In this document: piece by piece, positions 53,460 to 60,752 of the stretch
Position numbering within the stretch: the first letter of the stretch is position 1
Layout: the number at the start of each line of letters is the position of its first letter
From: Amycolatopsis sp. MtRt-6
GTDB taxonomy: Bacteria > Actinomycetota > Actinomycetes > Mycobacteriales > Pseudonocardiaceae
Length of the DNA: 64,000 bases
Assembly: GCF_017308975.1 (NCBI RefSeq)
Contig: NZ_JADWPD010000004.1
Span: 131,901-195,900 of the forward strand
Reading direction: 5' to 3'
Program-made: the position numbers and the translations under genes
The notes under the pieces: generated by a model
What the model was told of the DNA's origin: nothing
What the model saw: the letters and a program-made list of their open reading frames with translations, nothing else
The model's database searches: none

Positions 53460-53717
53460 TCAGACGACCTCGGTTGCCGGCACCCGCGCCCCGGCGGCGA
53501 GGCCCGTCGCCCGCCAGGCGTCCCGGGTGACGGCGAGCGGGTCGACGCACCCGGCGATCCCCAGCGGCGCGTCACGGGCGGTGCTGCGCAGGATCGCCTG
53601 CTCGATCGTGTCGACGCGCAGGAAGGCGAAACCGGTGCGGCGGGCGAGTTCCGCGGAGATCGTGCTCTTCCCGGTCGCGGGCAGGCCGCCGACGACGACG
53701 AGGAACGGGGGCGGCAC
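53460..53717 (-). pseudogene. Truncated AAA-type nucleotide kinase remnant
   Basis: Only 85 residues remain. The start is a good P-loop kinase (FLVVVGGLPATGKSTISAELARR, then FLRVDTIEQAI), and VDPLAVTRDAWRA is the conserved middle motif of this actinobacterial kinase family. Members I know run to about 170 residues. Here about 20-25 residues between the P-loop half and the VDPLAVTRDAW motif seem deleted, and the frame stops soon after EVV, where the family continues with a CSD...HRRR segment. It lies 22 bp downstream of the sigma-factor gene. A functional mini-protein is less likely. Confidence 0.55.
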
Positions 53718-53739
53718 CGGGTGATCATCGCACGCGTGG

Positions 53740-54366
53740 TCACCCGTGCCGGGAAGCCGCCTCGTCGTGGGCCAGCAGGCAGCGCCGCAGCGTGGTGAGC
53801 GCGCGGTGCTGGGCGACGCGGACCGCGCCGGCGCTGCCGAGACCGACCGCGGCGGCCGTTTCCTCGGCCGTCATGCCGAGGATGATCCGCAGGACCAGGA
53901 TTTCGCGCTGGCGCGGCGGGAGCGTGTCGAGCAGGCCGGACGACCAGTCGAGCGCCGCGGACCGTTCGACCTCTTCGCCCGTCGGGTCCGCGCCGCCCGC
54001 GCGGCCGGTGGGTGGTTCGGCGACCGGGCTGGTGCGGTCGCGCGCCCGGCGCCGGTGGAAGTCGGACACTTTGTGCGCGGCGATGCCGAACACGAACGGC
54101 ACGAACCCGTCGGGTTCGAGGCGGTAGTCCGGCAGGGCGCGCACGATCGCGAGCAGCACGTCCTGGGCGCAGTCCTCGGCGTCCGACGAGCCGTCCTGCC
54201 AGGTGCGCAGCCGGCCCAGGCAGTAGCGGAACACCATCGGCCGCAGCGCGCGCAGCAGCGCGGCCACCGCGGCGCGGTTGCCCTGCACCGCCGACCGGAC
54301 GAGGGCCGGGTCGAGCGTGGTGGCCGCCCGGGGCGCGGGACCGCCGTCGGGGGAGTGCGGCGGCAT
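53740..54366 (-). CDS. ECF-type RNA polymerase sigma factor (SigD-like)
   Basis: The protein of about 208 residues has sigma region 2 (DAEDCAQDVLLAIVRALPDYR, FVFGIAAHKVSDFHRRR) and region 4 (LPPRQREILVLRIILGMTAEETAAAVGLGSAGAVRVAQHRAL). The opening (AVQGNRAAVAALLRALRPMVFRYCLGRL) is like actinobacterial SigD. No anti-sigma gene is adjacent; a damaged kinase gene follows instead. ATG 54366 has GAGG upstream; GTG 54375 is the alternative. Confidence 0.88.
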   Translation of the reverse strand: MPPHSPDGGPAPRAATTLDPALVRSAVQGNRAAVAALLRALRPMVFRYCLGRLRTWQDGSSDAEDCAQDVLLAIVRALPDYRLEPDGFVPFVFGIAAHKVSDFHRRRARDRTSPVAEPPTGRAGGADPTGEEVERSAALDWSSGLLDTLPPRQREILVLRIILGMTAEETAAAVGLGSAGAVRVAQHRALTTLRRCLLAHDEAASRHG

Positions 54367-54524
54367 CGGCCTCACCCTCTTCCCATGTTTCCCGGCAACG
54401 GACCGTCACGACGCTAGGTCACTCCGCGTGGCCGCGACACCGGCCGGGCGACCGTCCCGAACCGGGTCTTCCGGCCCTGGCTCCCAGCGCCCGGATGTGC
54501 CTGCGCGCGCCGGCGCGGGCGGCC

Positions 54525-54538
54525 GGGCCGAACGGCCC
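54525..54538. promoter_or_regulatory. DevR/OsdR-like palindrome GGGCC-GAAC-GGCCC
   Basis: The perfect 5-4-5 palindrome lies 68 bp upstream of the flavin-reductase-like gene that heads the DevS/DevR locus. It resembles the GGGAC-N4-GTCCC style of DevR/DosR boxes, with GGGCC arms. GC-rich background makes chance occurrence possible. Confidence 0.45.
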
Positions 54539-54606
54539 TATCGGGGGACCGGGCGCACCGATCACGCTGGTGGCCGGGGAAATCACAGGAGAAACACAGG
54601 GACGCG

Positions 54607-55014
54607 ATGGTGGACGACGTGGGCTACGGGCTGTTGCTCGACCGGCAGCAGTGCCTCGCCTTGCTCCGGACGGCGAGCCTCGGACGGGTGATCTTCACCC
54701 ACCGGGCCATGCCGGCGGTGCGTCCGGTGCGCTTCACGGTCGTCGACGACGCCGTGGTCTTCGCCGTTCCGCCCGGCAGTCCGCTGTACGCGGGCGCGCG
54801 CGACGCGGTCGTCGCGTTCGAAGCCGACGAATTCGCCGCCGACACCGGTGCCGGCTGGTACGTCAGCCTGCTGGGCCGCGCCACCGAGTCCGCGGCCGTC
54901 GACCTCGGCCTGCCCGCCTGCCCGTGCCCGGCGCCCGCTCCGGCCACCCAGCGGTACCTGCGCGTCCCGGCCGAGACGATCAGCGGCCACCGCATCGCCT
55001 GTCACGCGGAGTGA
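54607..55014 (+). CDS. Pyridoxamine 5'-phosphate oxidase-like split-barrel protein
   Basis: The 135-residue protein has the PNPOx-like split barrel: CLALLRTASLGRVIFTHRAMPAVRPVRF, then AVVFAVPPGS and VVAFEADEF, as in small FMN- or F420-binding proteins of the DosR regulon type. Such genes are frequent next to DevR/DevS in actinobacteria. It is followed after 148 bp by the sensor kinase on the same strand. The exact cofactor is unknown. Confidence 0.85.
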   Translation: MVDDVGYGLLLDRQQCLALLRTASLGRVIFTHRAMPAVRPVRFTVVDDAVVFAVPPGSPLYAGARDAVVAFEADEFAADTGAGWYVSLLGRATESAAVDLGLPACPCPAPAPATQRYLRVPAETISGHRIACHAE

Positions 55015-55162
55015 TCTCGCGCTCGCCGTAACGACGGGGCGCCCCGCATCGACCCACCGGATGGACGAACCGGATTGGGCCGACACGGGCAGTGGCCTGT
55101 GGCACCCTTGACGGCCCGGGGCAGGCCCGGGGAACCAGCGGAGCCAGCGGGGTCGACGGGAA

Positions 55163-56683
55163 GTGGCGGACGAAATCAGCATGCCGGCGATCCTCGCGGC
55201 GGTGGGTGGCATCGCCCGCGAGCTGGAGCTGCCTGCCCTGCTGGACCGCGCGGTGACGGCGACGTGCGAGCTGCTCGGCGCCCGGCGCGGCCGGCTGGCA
55301 CTGGCCGAAGGCGGAACCGCCGAGTATGGCGGCGGCGCGCTGGGTCCCGGCACTGTCGAGCTGCCGGTCCGCGCCGGGCCGGAGACGTTCGGGACCCTGT
55401 CCGTCGAACCCGGCGACGGCGGGGAGTTCGGCCGACGCGAACGCGAGGTGCTCGGCGCACTCGCCGCGGCCACCGGGATGGCCGTCGAGAAAGCCCTGCT
55501 CGTCGACCAGATGCGGCGGCGCGAACGCTGGCTCGAGGCGTCCTACGACGTCACCCGCGCCCTGCTCGCGGCCCAGGACCTGCGGGCCACGCTGCGGCTG
55601 GTCGCCGAACGCGCCCGCGTCGTCGCCGGCGGGACGGCCGGCGCGATCGCCCGGCCCGACGGCCCCGGCCGGCTCGTCTTCGACGTCGTCGAGCCGCCGG
55701 GCGAGGACGCCGACCGCCTCACCGGCCTGACCGTGCCGACCGAAGGCACCGCCACCGGGATGGCGTTCACGACCCGGCGCCCGGTCGTGGTCCGCGACTA
55801 CGGCGAGCGCGTGCAGGAACAGCAGCGCGACCACGATGGGCCGATGCCGGCGATGATCAAGGACCTCGACTCGGCGATCTCGGTGCCGCTGATCGTCGGC
55901 GAGGAGACCCTCGGCGTGCTGGTGGTGGCGAAGTTCCGCGACCGCTCGCCGTTCACCGGGTCCGACGTCCAGCTGGCCGAGACGTTCGCCGGGCACGCCG
56001 CGCTCGCCGTCGAGTTCTCCCGGGCACAGGAGGCGCGCCAGCAGCTGGCGGTGTTCTCCGACCGCGACCGGATCGCCCGCGACCTGCACGACCTGGTGAT
56101 CCAGCGGCTGTTCGCGACCGGGCTCGGCCTGGAAGGCGTCAGCAGGCTGATCGCGGACGCGGGCGTCGCCGCGCGCGTGGCCGGGTTCGCCCAGGACCTC
56201 GACGGCACGATCCGGGAGATCCGCAACAGCATCTTCTCGCTCCAGGCGCCCGCGCAGGCGCAGGGCAGCCTTCGCGCGGAGCTGCTGCGGGTGGCCGTGG
56301 ACGCCCGGGACGCGCTCCGCTTCGAGCCGCGCGTCGGCTTCGACGGGCCGCTCGACGCGGCGGTCCCGGACGCGGTCCGCTCCGACCTGATCGCCTCGCT
56401 GCGCGAAGCGCTGACGAACGTCGCCCGGCACGCGGGCGCGAAGTCGTCGTCGGTCGAGGTCACGGTGGACCGGCTCGGCCGGCGGCTGACGCTGGTGGTG
56501 CGCGACGACGGAAGCGGCCCGCCGGCGGAGGCGGGCCGGATCAGCGGGCTGGCCAACCTCGCGTCGCGGGCGGCCCGGTGGGGCGGCCACTGCGTGCTGG
56601 CGGCGGGCGAGGACGGCGGCGCGCGGCTGGAATGGACGGCGGAACTGCCGGCGATGACCGGCGAGCAGGGGAGTGGACGATGA
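55163..56683 (+). CDS. GAF-domain sensor histidine kinase, DevS/DosT-like
   Basis: The 506-residue protein has two GAF domains (about 20-115, abbreviated, and 125-290), a HisKA_3 dimerisation helix with phospho-acceptor His309 in RDRIARDLHDLVIQRLF, and a HATPase domain with N-box EALTNVARHA near 405 and DDGSG-P. The architecture is that of the oxygen/NO sensors DevS and DosT, but the first GAF is short, so heme binding cannot be assumed. It is cytoplasmic. The GTG start follows a weak GGGAA. Confidence 0.88.
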   Translation: MADEISMPAILAAVGGIARELELPALLDRAVTATCELLGARRGRLALAEGGTAEYGGGALGPGTVELPVRAGPETFGTLSVEPGDGGEFGRREREVLGALAAATGMAVEKALLVDQMRRRERWLEASYDVTRALLAAQDLRATLRLVAERARVVAGGTAGAIARPDGPGRLVFDVVEPPGEDADRLTGLTVPTEGTATGMAFTTRRPVVVRDYGERVQEQQRDHDGPMPAMIKDLDSAISVPLIVGEETLGVLVVAKFRDRSPFTGSDVQLAETFAGHAALAVEFSRAQEARQQLAVFSDRDRIARDLHDLVIQRLFATGLGLEGVSRLIADAGVAARVAGFAQDLDGTIREIRNSIFSLQAPAQAQGSLRAELLRVAVDARDALRFEPRVGFDGPLDAAVPDAVRSDLIASLREALTNVARHAGAKSSSVEVTVDRLGRRLTLVVRDDGSGPPAEAGRISGLANLASRAARWGGHCVLAAGEDGGARLEWTAELPAMTGEQGSGR

Positions 56684-57339
56684 CGATCGGCGTGTTCCTG
56701 CTGGACGACCACGAGCTGGTCCGGACCGGGCTGAAGACCGTCTTCGAGCCCGAAGCCGACATCGAGGTGGTCGGGGAGGCGGGGACGGCGGCCGAGGCGC
56801 TGGTCCGGATCCCGCAGGCCCGCCCGGACGTGGCGGTGCTCGACGTCCGGCTGCCCGACGGCGAGGGGGTCGCGGTGTGCCGGGAGATCCGGTCCACCGT
56901 GGACCCGCCGCCCGCCTGCCTGATGCTGACGTCCTATTCGGACGACGAAGCGCTGTTCGGCGCGATCATGGCGGGCGCGGCCGGGTACATGCTCAAGCAG
57001 GTGTCCGGCCGGTCGCTGGTCGAGGCCGTCCGCACGGTCGCCGCCGGAGGCTCGCTGCTGGACGCCACGCTGACCGCGTCGGTGATGAACAAGCTGCGCG
57101 GGGAGAACGTCGCGGCCCCCGACCCGCGGTACGAGCAGCTGAGCCCGCAGGAGCGGCGGGTGCTGGACCTCGTCGCGGAGGGCCTGACCAACCGCCAGAT
57201 CGCCGAGCGGCTGTTCCTGGCCGAGAAGACGGTGAAGAACTACGTCTCGTCGGTGCTGCACAAGCTCGGCGTCGAGCGGCGCACGTCGGCGGCGGTGTAC
57301 ATGTCCCAGCGGCGGGCCGAACCCGGCCGATCGAGCTGA
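56680..57339 (+). CDS. NarL/FixJ-type response regulator, DevR-like
   Basis: The 219-residue protein has a receiver domain (acid pair Asp9-Asp10, phospho-acceptor Asp55 in VAVLDVRLPDG, Lys in YMLKQ) and a LuxR-type helix-turn-helix (LSPQERRVLDLVAEGLTNRQIAERLFLAEKTVKNYVSSVL). The ATG overlaps the kinase stop (ATGA), so they form a coupled pair. The closest functional group by architecture is DevR/DosR (hypoxia and dormancy control). Confidence 0.9.
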   Translation: MTIGVFLLDDHELVRTGLKTVFEPEADIEVVGEAGTAAEALVRIPQARPDVAVLDVRLPDGEGVAVCREIRSTVDPPPACLMLTSYSDDEALFGAIMAGAAGYMLKQVSGRSLVEAVRTVAAGGSLLDATLTASVMNKLRGENVAAPDPRYEQLSPQERRVLDLVAEGLTNRQIAERLFLAEKTVKNYVSSVLHKLGVERRTSAAVYMSQRRAEPGRSS

Positions 57340-57449
57340 ATCCGGGACTGTTCGGACGTAACGGGTGGGTCGTTCGACGTATCCAGGCGCCGATGGAGTA
57401 CACCTGTCGGGTGACGCACGGAGCGCGTGCGCGGCAACGAGGGGACGAC

Positions 57450-57899
57450 ATGGCGGGGTTGTCGGGCGGGGACTGTGTCAAGCAGGACTATGTCACGGGG
57501 CAGATCCGGGCACTCGCGGACGCGGTGCGGCGGGAAGGGGCCGGCGGAGTCGGCACGCACAGCTTCCAGCTGGCCGAGCACCTGGCGGCGGAGGGCGGAA
57601 TCCACCGCGGCGACATCATGGCGGCGACGGCGACGCTGCTGGCGATGACGGCGTGGTGCGACGGCGAAGCGGAGGCGGCCCGCAGGTTCGCCGAGCTGGC
57701 GGGCGAGCACGACGTGGAGTCCCGCGAGCTGGTGACCCACCTGCTGCGCCTGGAGGCGGGCGCGGACCGCGGCTGGCTGCCGCAGGAGCAGGTGGCGGCC
57801 CTGCTGGAGTACGCCCGCCGCGAGCGCCGGGGCGACCTGGTGAGCCGGGTCCGCGCCATCGCGGGCACCCGCCGCGGCCGGCACCGCCGCGAGGACTAG
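57450..57899 (+). CDS. Hypothetical helical protein downstream of the DevR-like gene
   Basis: The 149-residue protein is predicted almost wholly helical, without signal or membrane segments, and ends in a basic tail (RRGRHRRED). The central part (MAATATLLAMTAWCDGEAEAARRFAELAGEH) looks like a small helical-repeat bundle. ATG 57450 has GAGGGGACG upstream. It lies 110 bp after the response regulator on the same strand and ahead of a strong terminator, so it may belong to the same unit. Family not recognised. Confidence 0.65.
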   Translation: MAGLSGGDCVKQDYVTGQIRALADAVRREGAGGVGTHSFQLAEHLAAEGGIHRGDIMAATATLLAMTAWCDGEAEAARRFAELAGEHDVESRELVTHLLRLEAGADRGWLPQEQVAALLEYARRERRGDLVSRVRAIAGTRRGRHRRED

Positions 57900-57975
57900 C
57901 CGCCACGGGTGTCCACGCCATGGCGGGTGCGCGCCGTGGCCGGCACCGCCGCGACGGCCGGCTGTCACGGCTCGC

Positions 57976-58014
57976 GGGCCGGCCGGGTCCCGGGTGGACG
58001 GACCCGGCCGGCCC
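57976..58014. terminator. Strong hairpin terminator between convergent genes
   Basis: Perfect 15-bp arms GGGCCGGCCGGGTCC and GGACCCGGCCGGCCC flank 9 nt and are followed by GGTTTT, giving a clear intrinsic terminator for the plus-strand unit. Confidence 0.85.
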
Positions 58015-58030
58015 GGTTTTCGGGCGCTGC

Positions 58031-58049
58031 CAGTCAGTCAGTCAGTCAG
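58031..58049. repeat. Tetranucleotide microsatellite (CAGT)4CAG
   Basis: Almost five CAGT units in a row span the stop codon of the minus-strand oxidoreductase, whose sense strand reads as repeated TGAC. A gain or loss of one unit would shift the C-terminus by a few residues. Such tracts are rare in this GC-rich sequence. Confidence 0.8.
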
Positions 58050-59243
58050 CGGCCGGGCCGGGTCGGCCAGCCGGTCCGGATCCACGGTCCGTCCACTGAG
58101 GATCAGTTCGCGCACCGCGTCCAGGCCCTCGTCCCACCTGTTGACGTGCAGGCCCGCGACCACCCGGCCGCCGGCCAGCCAGAACGCGTGGAACGCCTCG
58201 GCGTCGCCGCGCCTGACCACGCGGTCGTAGCCGCCGGGCGGGAACCAGCCGGTGAACTCCATGCCCGCGTCGTACTGGTCCGAGAAGAAGTACGGCAGGT
58301 CGTCGTGGACCACTTCGCGGCCGAGCATCGCCAGGGCCGCGGCCGGGCCGCCGTTCGCCGCCGCCGCCCAGTGCTCGACGCGGAGGTGGCGGCCGTAGCG
58401 CTCCTGCCACACGCTCGCGACATCGCCCGCCGCGAAGACGTCCGGGTCCGCCGTGCGCAGGCCCGCGTCCACGACGATGCCGTCGTCGACGGCCAGGCCC
58501 GCGTCGGCGGCCGGCTGCGTCTCGGGCCGGGCGCCGATGCCCACGACGACCACGTCGGCCGGGATCTCGCCGTCGTCGGTGAGCACCGCCGAAACCGCGG
58601 ATTCGCCCGCGAAGCCCGTCACGCCGGTGCCGAACCGCAGCTCGACGCCGTGGCGGCGGTGCAGGTCGGCGAAGAACCCGCCCACCTCCGGCCCGAGCGT
58701 CGCGTGCAGCGGGCCCGGGCCCGGCTCGACGATCGTCACCGCGCAGCCGTGGTGACGCGCGGCCGCGGCCGTCTCCAGGCCGATCCAGCCCGCGCCCGCC
58801 ACGACGACCCGGCCGCCCGCGGCCAGCGCGTCGCGCAGCCGGTCGGCGTGCGCGAGCCGGCGCAGGTAGTGGATGCCGTCGAGGTCGCTGCCGGGCACCC
58901 GCAGCCGCCGCGGCGACGCTCCGGTCGCGAGCAGTAGCTTCGTGTACCCGAGGCGTTCGCCGCCGGTGAGCTCGACCTCGTGCGCCGCCCGGTCGAGCGC
59001 GGTGACGCGCCGGCCGGTCAGCACCTCGATGCCCTGGTCGGCGTACCACTTCTCGTCGTGGACGAACACCGACGCGCGGTTGTCCTGGCCGAGCAGGTAG
59101 CCCTTCGACAGCGGTGGCCGCTCGTAGGGCAGGTCCGGCTCGGCGCCGGCGATGACGACGCGCCCGCCGAACCCTTCGGCGCGCAGGGTTTCCGCGGCCT
59201 TCGCGCCGGTCAGCCCGGCGCCGGCGATGACGAAGGTGTCCAT
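58038..59243 (-). CDS. Ferredoxin reductase-like FAD oxidoreductase
   Basis: The 401-residue protein has an N-terminal FAD motif (FVIAGAGLTGAKAAETL), PYERPPLSKGYL, the NAD(P) motif VVVAGAGWIGLETAAAA, and VFAAGDVASV, then the C-terminal domain of rubredoxin/ferredoxin reductases (YFFSDQYDAGMEFTGW). It transfers electrons from NAD(P)H to a ferredoxin or rubredoxin partner not found nearby. ATG 59243 overlaps the stop of folE (TGATG), so the two are coupled. Confidence 0.9.
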   Translation of the reverse strand: MDTFVIAGAGLTGAKAAETLRAEGFGGRVVIAGAEPDLPYERPPLSKGYLLGQDNRASVFVHDEKWYADQGIEVLTGRRVTALDRAAHEVELTGGERLGYTKLLLATGASPRRLRVPGSDLDGIHYLRRLAHADRLRDALAAGGRVVVAGAGWIGLETAAAARHHGCAVTIVEPGPGPLHATLGPEVGGFFADLHRRHGVELRFGTGVTGFAGESAVSAVLTDDGEIPADVVVVGIGARPETQPAADAGLAVDDGIVVDAGLRTADPDVFAAGDVASVWQERYGRHLRVEHWAAAANGGPAAALAMLGREVVHDDLPYFFSDQYDAGMEFTGWFPPGGYDRVVRRGDAEAFHAFWLAGGRVVAGLHVNRWDEGLDAVRELILSGRTVDPDRLADPARPLTD

Positions 59244-59863
59244 CAGCCGTTCACCCCGGTCAGGGCGAAGAACTCCTGCCGCGTCTTGGGTTCCTCCCGC
59301 AGCATGCCGTGCAGCGACGACGTCACGGTCAGCGCTCCGTTCGCGCGCACCCCGCGCAGGGACATGCACAGGTGCTCGGCCTCGATCACAACACCGACCC
59401 CCTTCGGCGCCAGGTGCTCCTGCAGCCAGTCCGCGACCTGCTTGGTCAGCCGCTCCTGCACCTGCAGGTCGCGCGCGAACATCTCGACGACGCGGGCGAG
59501 CTTCGACAGCCCGAGGATCCGCTCGCCGGGCAGGTAGCCGACGTGCGCGACGCCGCGGAAGGGCAGCAGGTGGTGCTCGCACAGCGACTGCACCGGGATG
59601 CTCTTCGCCAGCACGAGCTCGTCGTAGCCCTCGTCGTTGGGGAACGTCGTCAGCCGGAAGTCGCGCGGCTGCAGCATTTCCGCGTAGGCGTGGGCCACCC
59701 GCCGCGGGGTGTCGCCGAGGTGCTCCGAGGACGGGTCCTTCCCCAGGGCGCGCAGCAGGTCGGCGACCGCGCGCTCCGCCGCGTGCAGGTCGACGGCGTC
59801 GCGGTCGTGGACGACACCGAGGTGCCGCAGCGGGACCGGGGCGCTCACGGGTTCGACGGTCAC
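59243..59863 (-). CDS. folE: GTP cyclohydrolase I
   Basis: The protein of about 206 residues has the FolE active site: zinc ligands in LCEHHLLPF and EHLCMSLRGV, and the conserved SKLARVVEMFARDLQVQERLTKQVADWL. It makes 7,8-dihydroneopterin triphosphate from GTP. I choose GTG 59863 because AAGGAGG lies 7 bp upstream; ATG 59869 would be only 1 bp from it. The pairing with a reductase gene and a dedicated regulator suggests an extra, conditionally expressed copy rather than the folate-operon folE (inference). Confidence 0.92.
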   Translation of the reverse strand: MTVEPVSAPVPLRHLGVVHDRDAVDLHAAERAVADLLRALGKDPSSEHLGDTPRRVAHAYAEMLQPRDFRLTTFPNDEGYDELVLAKSIPVQSLCEHHLLPFRGVAHVGYLPGERILGLSKLARVVEMFARDLQVQERLTKQVADWLQEHLAPKGVGVVIEAEHLCMSLRGVRANGALTVTSSLHGMLREEPKTRQEFFALTGVNG

Positions 59864-59875
59864 GGGCATGCCTCC

Positions 59876-59945
59876 TTCTAAAATCAAGTTGAACTGACGT
59901 TAGAAGCTCCCTGGGGTTTTCGTCAACAGGTATGTGTTTTAGAAT
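59876..59945. promoter_or_regulatory. Divergent promoter region with TTCTAA/TTAGAA repeats
   Basis: TTCTAA at 59876-59881 and TTAGAA at 59900-59905 form an inverted pair, TCAA-G-TTGA is at 59884-59892, and a third TTTTAGAAT block is at 59937-59945. TAGAAT at 59940-59945 fits a -10 hexamer only 3-6 bp before the regulator's GTG/ATG, which suggests a leaderless transcript. Confidence 0.45.
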
Positions 59946-59948
59946 GCG

Positions 59949-60608
59949 GTGATGCAGGAGACCCAGGCGGGGGCGCTGGCCGCGGTCGCGGCCCTCGACG
60001 AGCCGACCCGGCGCCGGTTGTACGAGTACGTCGTCCGCCGCGCGGAGCCGGTGAGCCGCGACGACGTCGCCGCCGCACTCGGCGTGCCGCGCGCGACGGT
60101 CGCGTTCCACCTCGACCGCCTGGTGGAGGAGCGGCTGCTGGCCGTCGGGCACGAGCGCCGCACGGGCCGCACCGGGCCGGGAGCGGGCCGCCCGGCGAAG
60201 CTGTACCGCCGTTCGGACCGGCAGGTGAGCGTTTCGCTGCCCGAGCGCCAGTACGAGCTGGCGGGCCGCCTCCTGGCGGCGGCGGTCGAGGAGGCCGACG
60301 AGAGCGGCGGCTCGCCGCGGGAGATCCTCACCCGGTGCGCCCGCGACCGCGGGGCGGAGCTGGCAGCCGGCGGCCGGGACATCGTGGGCACCCTGGAGGA
60401 GAACGGCTTCGAGCCGCGCTCCGAAGGCGGCGAGGTCCTGCTCGTGAACTGCCCGTTCCACCGGCTGGCCCAGGCCCACACCCGCCTGGTGTGCGAGATG
60501 AACCTCGGACTGGTCGAGGGCATGCTGACGGGCGTGGGGGAGAAGAGCCTGCGGGCGCGGCTGGACCCGCACCCGGGCTTCTGCTGCGTGCGCCTCGCCC
60601 GGGACTGA
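59949..60608 (+). CDS. Winged-helix regulator with C-terminal Cys/His metal site
   Basis: The 219-residue protein has an ArsR/MarR-like N-terminal helix-turn-helix (SRDDVAAALGVPRATVAFHLDRLVEERLL). The C-terminal domain carries Cys168-P-F-His171, His177, Cys182 and a Cys212-Cys213 pair, with the pattern NCPFHRLAQAH, LVCEMN and PGFCCVRL. These residues are probably ligands for iron, an Fe-S cluster or another metal. It is divergent from folE and the reductase, which it presumably controls. It starts at GTG 59949 or ATG 59952 without a ribosome site. Confidence 0.85.
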   Translation: MMQETQAGALAAVAALDEPTRRRLYEYVVRRAEPVSRDDVAAALGVPRATVAFHLDRLVEERLLAVGHERRTGRTGPGAGRPAKLYRRSDRQVSVSLPERQYELAGRLLAAAVEEADESGGSPREILTRCARDRGAELAAGGRDIVGTLEENGFEPRSEGGEVLLVNCPFHRLAQAHTRLVCEMNLGLVEGMLTGVGEKSLRARLDPHPGFCCVRLARD

Positions 60609-60630
60609 CGCTCGCCCCCGCCGACCCGAG

Positions 60631-60750
60631 CGCCCCAATGTGGCCTTCGGTGCGTTGAGCGCACCCAATGTGGCCTTCGGTGCGTTGAGCGCACCCAAGG
60701 CGGCCTTCGGTGCGTTGGACGCACCCAAGGCCGCCTTGGGGCGCTGGGTT
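60631..60750. repeat. 30-bp tandem repeat, four units, palindromic
   Basis: Units start at 60631, 60661, 60691 and 60721. The first two differ at two bases, the third carries GGCG changes and the fourth is diverged. Each unit boundary gives GGTGCG-N5-CGCACC hairpins, and units 3-4 form a long stem (CCCAAGGCGGCC against GGCCGCCTTGGG). It sits between convergent genes and so may act as a bidirectional terminator. Confidence 0.88.
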
Positions 60751-60752
60751 CG

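Noticed and set aside
53128..53550. Minus-strand frame of about 140 residues before the kinase remnant
   Set aside because: It lacks a credible start and pattern and runs through the lower-GC non-coding stretch.
55163..55500. Heme-binding GAF as in DevS/DosT
   Set aside because: The first GAF is shortened and I cannot point to the proximal His, so oxygen sensing is not claimed.
58038..60728. An 896-residue minus-strand frame reading through reductase, folE and the regulator
   Set aside because: Only the part from 59243 onward matches a family; the rest overlaps two better-supported genes.
60631..60750. Tandem 30-bp repeat considered as a CRISPR array
   Set aside because: Units are directly adjacent without spacers and no cas genes are present.
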